Below are positions 13,078 through 13,448 of a stretch of DNA of 13,448 nucleotides, in pieces. This DNA comes from Caldilineaceae bacterium. GTDB lineage: Bacteria > Chloroflexota > Anaerolineae > Caldilineales > Caldilineaceae. Position 1 is the stretch's first letter; each line of letters begins with the position of its first letter. Location of the stretch: the NCBI GenBank assembly GCA_028819675.1, contig JAPPKT010000103.1, forward strand, positions 1-13,448, in the 5' to 3' direction. The notes under the pieces are model-generated. The model did no database searches. It was not told where the DNA came from and saw only the letters and a list, made by a program, of their open reading frames with translations. The position numbers and the translations under genes are program-made.

Positions 13078-13448
13078 TCACGCAGTTAATTTCAGCTTGT
13101 CCATCAAGGTCTGGTAGAAGTAGCTGCGCGGGCGAAGTCGAATGAAGCGGGCCTGATAGGGGCTGCTGTCGACGACGATTTCGTCGGTGTCGTCCACTTC
13201 GACTTCGAACTGGCCGTCAACCGTGAGCATGGCGGAGTGGTCGCTGTAGACTCGCAGTCTTACTTCGGCGCCTTCGGATAGGACGACTGCCCGGTCCATG
13301 CTCATGTGGGGTGCGACGGGGATCACAAGGATATTGCGCAGGTCGGGCGGCAGGATTGGGCCGCCGGCTGCGAGGGCGTAGGCGGTGCTGCCAGTGGCGG
13401 TACTGACGATAAGGCCGTCGCAGGTATAGGTGGTGAGGTAACCGCCGT
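13078..13448 (-). CDS. nadK: NAD kinase, C-terminal part (5' end outside the window)
   Basis: NAD kinase phosphorylates NAD to NADP, the cofactor of biosynthetic reductases. The last 122 residues are visible, entering at the right edge. They contain DGLIVSTATGSTAYALAAGGPI, the conserved NAD-binding segment (usually TPTGSTAY; the Pro is Ala here). IPVAPHMSMDRAVVL follows, then the beta-strand-rich end with VDG and a final YFYQTLMDKLKL typical of the family. The GGDGT motif would lie beyond the window. The gene is complete at its 3' end (stop at 13078-13080). The J-like membrane protein follows on the same strand. Confidence 0.93.
   Translation of the reverse strand, partial: GGYLTTYTCDGLIVSTATGSTAYALAAGGPILPPDLRNILVIPVAPHMSMDRAVVLSEGAEVRLRVYSDHSAMLTVDGQFEVEVDDTDEIVVDSSPYQARFIRLRPRSYFYQTLMDKLKLTA

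Noticed and set aside
1..13448. CRISPR arrays, transposases, phage genes, tRNA or rRNA genes
   Set aside because: No spaced direct repeats, terminal inverted repeats, recombinase motifs or tRNA cloverleaf were seen on either strand.

Overview
The window is GC-rich bacterial chromosomal DNA with housekeeping and central-carbon genes and no phage, transposon or CRISPR signature. A Chloroflexota (Anaerolineae/Caldilineae-like) origin is my best inference. It rests on the transaldolase/phosphoglucose isomerase gene pair, an actinobacterial/chloroflexal-type polyphosphate glucokinase, a Pro/Thr-rich LysM lipoprotein and the short heptamer repeats. I could not test it by a search.

Layout: (1) 1-1735, + strand: a heptamer tandem repeat, a promoter, ruvB, and a small MNT-type nucleotidyltransferase followed by a probable terminator. 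(2) 1760-3189, - strand: two translationally coupled genes. The upstream one has the fold of an MTA/purine nucleoside phosphorylase but has lost nearly all of its active-site motifs; the downstream one is uncharacterised. (3) 3210-9012, + strand: an extended -10 promoter, a Gfo/Idh/MocA oxidoreductase, polyphosphate glucokinase, transaldolase, phosphoglucose isomerase, a long hairpin and ribose-5-phosphate isomerase A. (4) 9157-10140, - strand: a lipoprotein with four LysM domains. (5) 10141-10660: about 520 bases without a gene, holding two good hairpins and a degenerate repeat. (6) 10661-11881, + strand: an exported beta-propeller-like protein with a C-terminal membrane anchor. (7) 11882-12260: about 380 bases with no convincing gene. 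(8) 12261-13448, - strand: a membrane protein with a J-like domain lacking HPD and a zinc finger, downstream of the 3' end of nadK, which runs off the window.

The carbon genes form a coherent module. Polyphosphate glucokinase makes glucose-6-phosphate, PGI interconverts it with fructose-6-phosphate, transaldolase links fructose-6-phosphate to the non-oxidative pentose phosphate pathway, and RpiA interconverts ribose- and ribulose-5-phosphate. NadK at the right edge makes NADP.

The most interesting point is the transaldolase/PGI junction. The two reading frames are offset by -1 exactly at a run of seven T's in slippery-heptamer register, 7 nt before a potential 9-bp stem and 21 nt before the transaldolase stop. 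The PGI frame has no ATG, GTG or TTG start that would retain its N-terminal segment. Read through with a -1 shift, the product is a 937-residue bifunctional enzyme, the size of known Tal-PGI fusions. This is either a frameshift-expressed fusion, a recently broken gene or a homopolymer error. The degenerate phosphorylase pair and the HPD-less J protein are the next most interesting.
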